Source: Chloroflexota bacterium | GTDB taxonomy: Bacteria > Chloroflexota > Anaerolineae > J102 | DNA length: 17,342 nucleotides | Assembly: GCA_003353825.1 (NCBI GenBank) | Contig: PIVW01000067.1 | Coordinates: 1-17,342 of the forward strand | Reading direction: 5' to 3' | In this document: positions 15,878 to 17,342 of the stretch, one piece after another | Layout: every line of letters begins with the position of its first letter | Position numbering within the stretch: position 1 is the first letter of the stretch | Program-made: the position numbers and the translations under genes | The notes under the pieces: generated by a model | Told to the model about the DNA's origin: nothing | The model's database searches: none | The model's input: only the letters and a program-made list of their open reading frames with translations

Positions 15878-16055
15878 CACTTATTGGCATATTCTGTATT
15901 GGTCAGATACACTTTGCTCAAATGGCCCACGCCTTTTTCGGAGCCGACATCCCTGAATGACGGGGTTTCAACCGCGAAAATGACTGACACTGGGGAAGTT
16001 CATTCCTCAGCCGATGTGCAACATGCGCTTGACCAATACACTTATTGGCATATTC
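15878..16055. repeat. 17-bp perfect direct repeat flanking the MITE-like element
   Basis: CACTTATTGGCATATTC is found at 15878-15894 and again at 16039-16055 with no mismatch. Because the inner boundaries coincide with the terminal inverted repeats, the best reading is a target-site duplication of 15 bp, with two extra matching bases supplied by the element's CA end. Confidence 0.7.
15895..16040. mobile_element. Small non-autonomous transposon-like (MITE-like) element
   Basis: The 146-bp element has perfect 11-bp terminal inverted repeats: TGTATTGGTCA at 15895-15905 and its complement at 16030-16040, so it begins TG and ends CA. Extended inward, the two ends still match at eight of the next 15 positions, including a shared TTGC. 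It is flanked by a perfect 15-bp direct repeat (15880-15894 and 16041-16055), or 17 bp if the adjoining CA is counted. This is the layout of an insertion with a long target-site duplication. It has no transposase, so any movement would need an enzyme supplied elsewhere. From memory, the IS1202 family shows TG-type ends and duplications of this order; the link is unproven. Confidence 0.6.
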
Positions 16056-16129
16056 AGGCTGACCCCATACCGCAGAATTTAGGCCAGGATACTTACCTTT
16101 ACCCACCACTACGATATCATTGGAAGGCC

Positions 16130-17122
16130 ATGGAAAACAGCGTCGAATCACCTACACGCCCCTCAGAAGACCTTGCAGCAAAACGCGCCAGTCGCACGTT
16201 GAAAGACTATGTAGGCATTGCCTTGCGAGGGTTTGCCATGGGCAGTGCCGATGTTGTGCCCGGCGTATCGGGCGGTACCATGGCCTTGATTACCGGCATT
16301 TACGAAGAACTGATTTTTAGTATTCGCGCCATTGGTCGACCTGATTTTGTTCGCCCAGCCATACGGCTGCATATCAGAAAAGCACTCGATATCTTAAACT
16401 GGCCCTTCTTGCTGGCGGTGTTTGCCGGTATCTTTTTAGCGCTCCTCACCCTGGCCCAGGGAATCGAGTGGTTTCTAGAAAACCAACCCACCTATTTGTG
16501 GAGTTTTTTCTTCGGACTGGTATTGGCCTCTGTGATCACGGTGGGCAAGCGCATCAAAAAGTGGTCGATCATCCTGCTGGTTGGGTTATTGGCCGGAACT
16601 GTATGTGGTTACCTGATCGTCGGTGCGGTACCGGCCCAAACGCCAGACACCTGGTGGTTTCTGTTTCTGGCGGGTGCGCTGGCCAGTTGTGCAATGATCT
16701 TGCCCGGCATCTCCGGCGCCTTTATCCTCGTGATCCTTGGAAAATACGAATTTGCACTTAATGCCGTGAACAGCCGTGACTTTGTCAGCCTGATCATTCT
16801 CGCCATGGGCGCAGCGGTCGGCCTCATCACCTTCGCGCAACTGCTGGGATGGCTGTTCAAGAGGTATCACGATGCCACTATAGCCGTTCTGACGGGGTTA
16901 ATGCTGGGGAGTTTGCGCAAATTGTGGCCCTGGAAAGAGACGGTAGAGTTCATGACCGACAGACATGGTGAACTGGCGCCATTTTCACAGATCAATATCT
17001 TGCCCCCGCTGACTGTCGCCGGCGCCTTCAACATGGAAATCCTTATCGCTATTGTGGTCGCTCTGCTGGGATTCTTGTTGGTTATGGGCATCGATCGCGT
17101 AGCAAACGTTCAGGGGCGATAA
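16130..17122 (+). CDS. DUF368 family membrane protein, probable polyprenyl-phosphate transporter (PopT type)
   Basis: The 330-residue polytopic membrane protein carries the family signature MGSADVVPGVSGGTMALITG (37-56). A related half-motif MILPGISGAFILVILG lies at 189-204, consistent with internal duplication. About seven to nine hydrophobic segments are visible. DUF368 proteins have been reported to recycle undecaprenyl phosphate across the membrane for cell-wall synthesis; I assign by family. The ATG at 16130 is preferred: it gives a normal family N-terminus with a charged pre-segment, and the open frame back to 15884 crosses the MITE-like element. GGAAGG is only 2 nt from this ATG, so the ribosome-binding site is not ideal. 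It is unlikely to be in the lut operon because the element lies between. Confidence 0.88.
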   Translation: MENSVESPTRPSEDLAAKRASRTLKDYVGIALRGFAMGSADVVPGVSGGTMALITGIYEELIFSIRAIGRPDFVRPAIRLHIRKALDILNWPFLLAVFAGIFLALLTLAQGIEWFLENQPTYLWSFFFGLVLASVITVGKRIKKWSIILLVGLLAGTVCGYLIVGAVPAQTPDTWWFLFLAGALASCAMILPGISGAFILVILGKYEFALNAVNSRDFVSLIILAMGAAVGLITFAQLLGWLFKRYHDATIAVLTGLMLGSLRKLWPWKETVEFMTDRHGELAPFSQINILPPLTVAGAFNMEILIAIVVALLGFLLVMGIDRVANVQGR

Positions 17123-17148
17123 TTTCAGATACTTTCCTCACAGGAAGT

Positions 17149-17342
17149 GGTAGTGGTTACATATTGACTGAAAATGTTCCAATTGATATTCTGCGTTAAA
17201 AGCAATCGAGCGGAGTACCATTGTGATTCAGAATGTTATCACATATCATTGTACGAAGTGTAACAGTGTCAACATAAGCAAAAACGGCACAGATTACAAA
17301 GACGATCAAAAGTTTCATTGCCTTGACTGCAATGCCTATGGA
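17149..17342 (+). mobile_element. Left end of an IS1-family insertion sequence, truncated by window edge
   Basis: At 17149 the sequence GGTAGTGGTTACATATTGAC fits the GGnnnTG terminal pattern known for IS1-family ends. It lies 74 nt ahead of an InsA-like zinc-ribbon reading frame, similar to the short leader of IS1. It starts 26 nt after the DUF368 stop. Only the left end is in the window, so the matching right terminal repeat and target duplication cannot be seen. Confidence 0.5.
17223..17342 (+). CDS. IS1-family transposase, InsA-like zinc-ribbon N-terminus (partial)
   Basis: The frame begins at GTG 17223, preceded by GGAG at 17212-17215 with 7-nt spacing, and stays open to the window edge (40 residues). 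It reads as a zinc ribbon with HCTKC (first C-x2-C), NISKNGTDYKDDQKFHC, then HCLDC (second C-x2-C) and NAYG. This is the layout of the IS1 InsA/Zn_Tnp_IS1 domain, where the knuckles are joined by a KNG segment. InsA binds IS ends, and the catalytic part (InsB) would lie beyond the window. Codon use is more AT-rich than in neighbouring genes, in keeping with a mobile origin. Another zinc-ribbon transposase family cannot be excluded. Confidence 0.65.
   Translation, partial: MIQNVITYHCTKCNSVNISKNGTDYKDDQKFHCLDCNAYG

Noticed and set aside
15884..16129. N-terminal extension of the DUF368 gene by 82 residues
   Set aside because: It crosses the MITE-like element and has no membrane or family similarity; the ATG at 16130 gives a normal family N-terminus.
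15918..16151. Minus-strand open frame of 77 residues over the MITE-like element
   Set aside because: No recognisable domain or ribosome-binding site; explained by the element's lack of stops in that frame.

Overview
The window looks like chromosomal DNA of a Chloroflexota bacterium (Anaerolineae or Caldilineae type). This is an inference from gene style: a LysM lipoprotein with a Thr/Pro/Ala linker, a Cys-rich single-pass membrane protein, a DUF348-G5-3D protein, a compact lutABC set and a DUF368 protein, all of moderate GC. No rRNA, tRNA or CRISPR is visible.

Region by region. (1) 1-333 is AT-rich and apparently gene-free, with a near-perfect 15-nt repeat. (2) 334-3853, minus strand, is a three-gene run: a secreted protein with a possible degenerate M23-like C-terminus, a nitrilase-fold protein that has lost its catalytic cysteine and carries a long acidic tail, and a SAM methyltransferase. 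(3) 3854-4288 separates divergent genes and holds a decayed short-chain dehydrogenase fragment plus a candidate promoter. (4) 4289-6442, plus strand, is a tightly overlapping trio: LysM lipoprotein, PlsC-type acyltransferase, and a Cys-rich membrane protein. (5) 6656-11065, minus strand, holds a TehB-like methyltransferase, then an M24 peptidase, a YabE/RpfB-like cell-wall protein and ksgA; the last two overlap by four bases. (6) 11189-15812, plus strand, holds a TlpA/ResA-like lipoprotein, tyrS and lutA-lutB-lutC. (7) 15813-16129 contains a 146-bp element with terminal inverted repeats and flanking 15-17-bp direct repeats, which looks like a small non-autonomous transposon. (8) 16130-17122 is a DUF368 (polyprenyl-phosphate transporter) gene. 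(9) From about 17149 an IS1-family element begins and runs off the right edge.

Functionally, much of the window concerns the cell envelope: the LysM lipoprotein, acyltransferase, 3D-domain protein, M23-like protein, DUF368 lipid-carrier recycling and a thiol-disulfide lipoprotein. Around these are housekeeping translation genes (ksgA, tyrS) and a lactate-oxidation complex (lutABC). I see no complete new defence or metabolic system. The least ordinary items are the small transposon-like element before the DUF368 gene and the cysteine-less nitrilase with an acidic tail.
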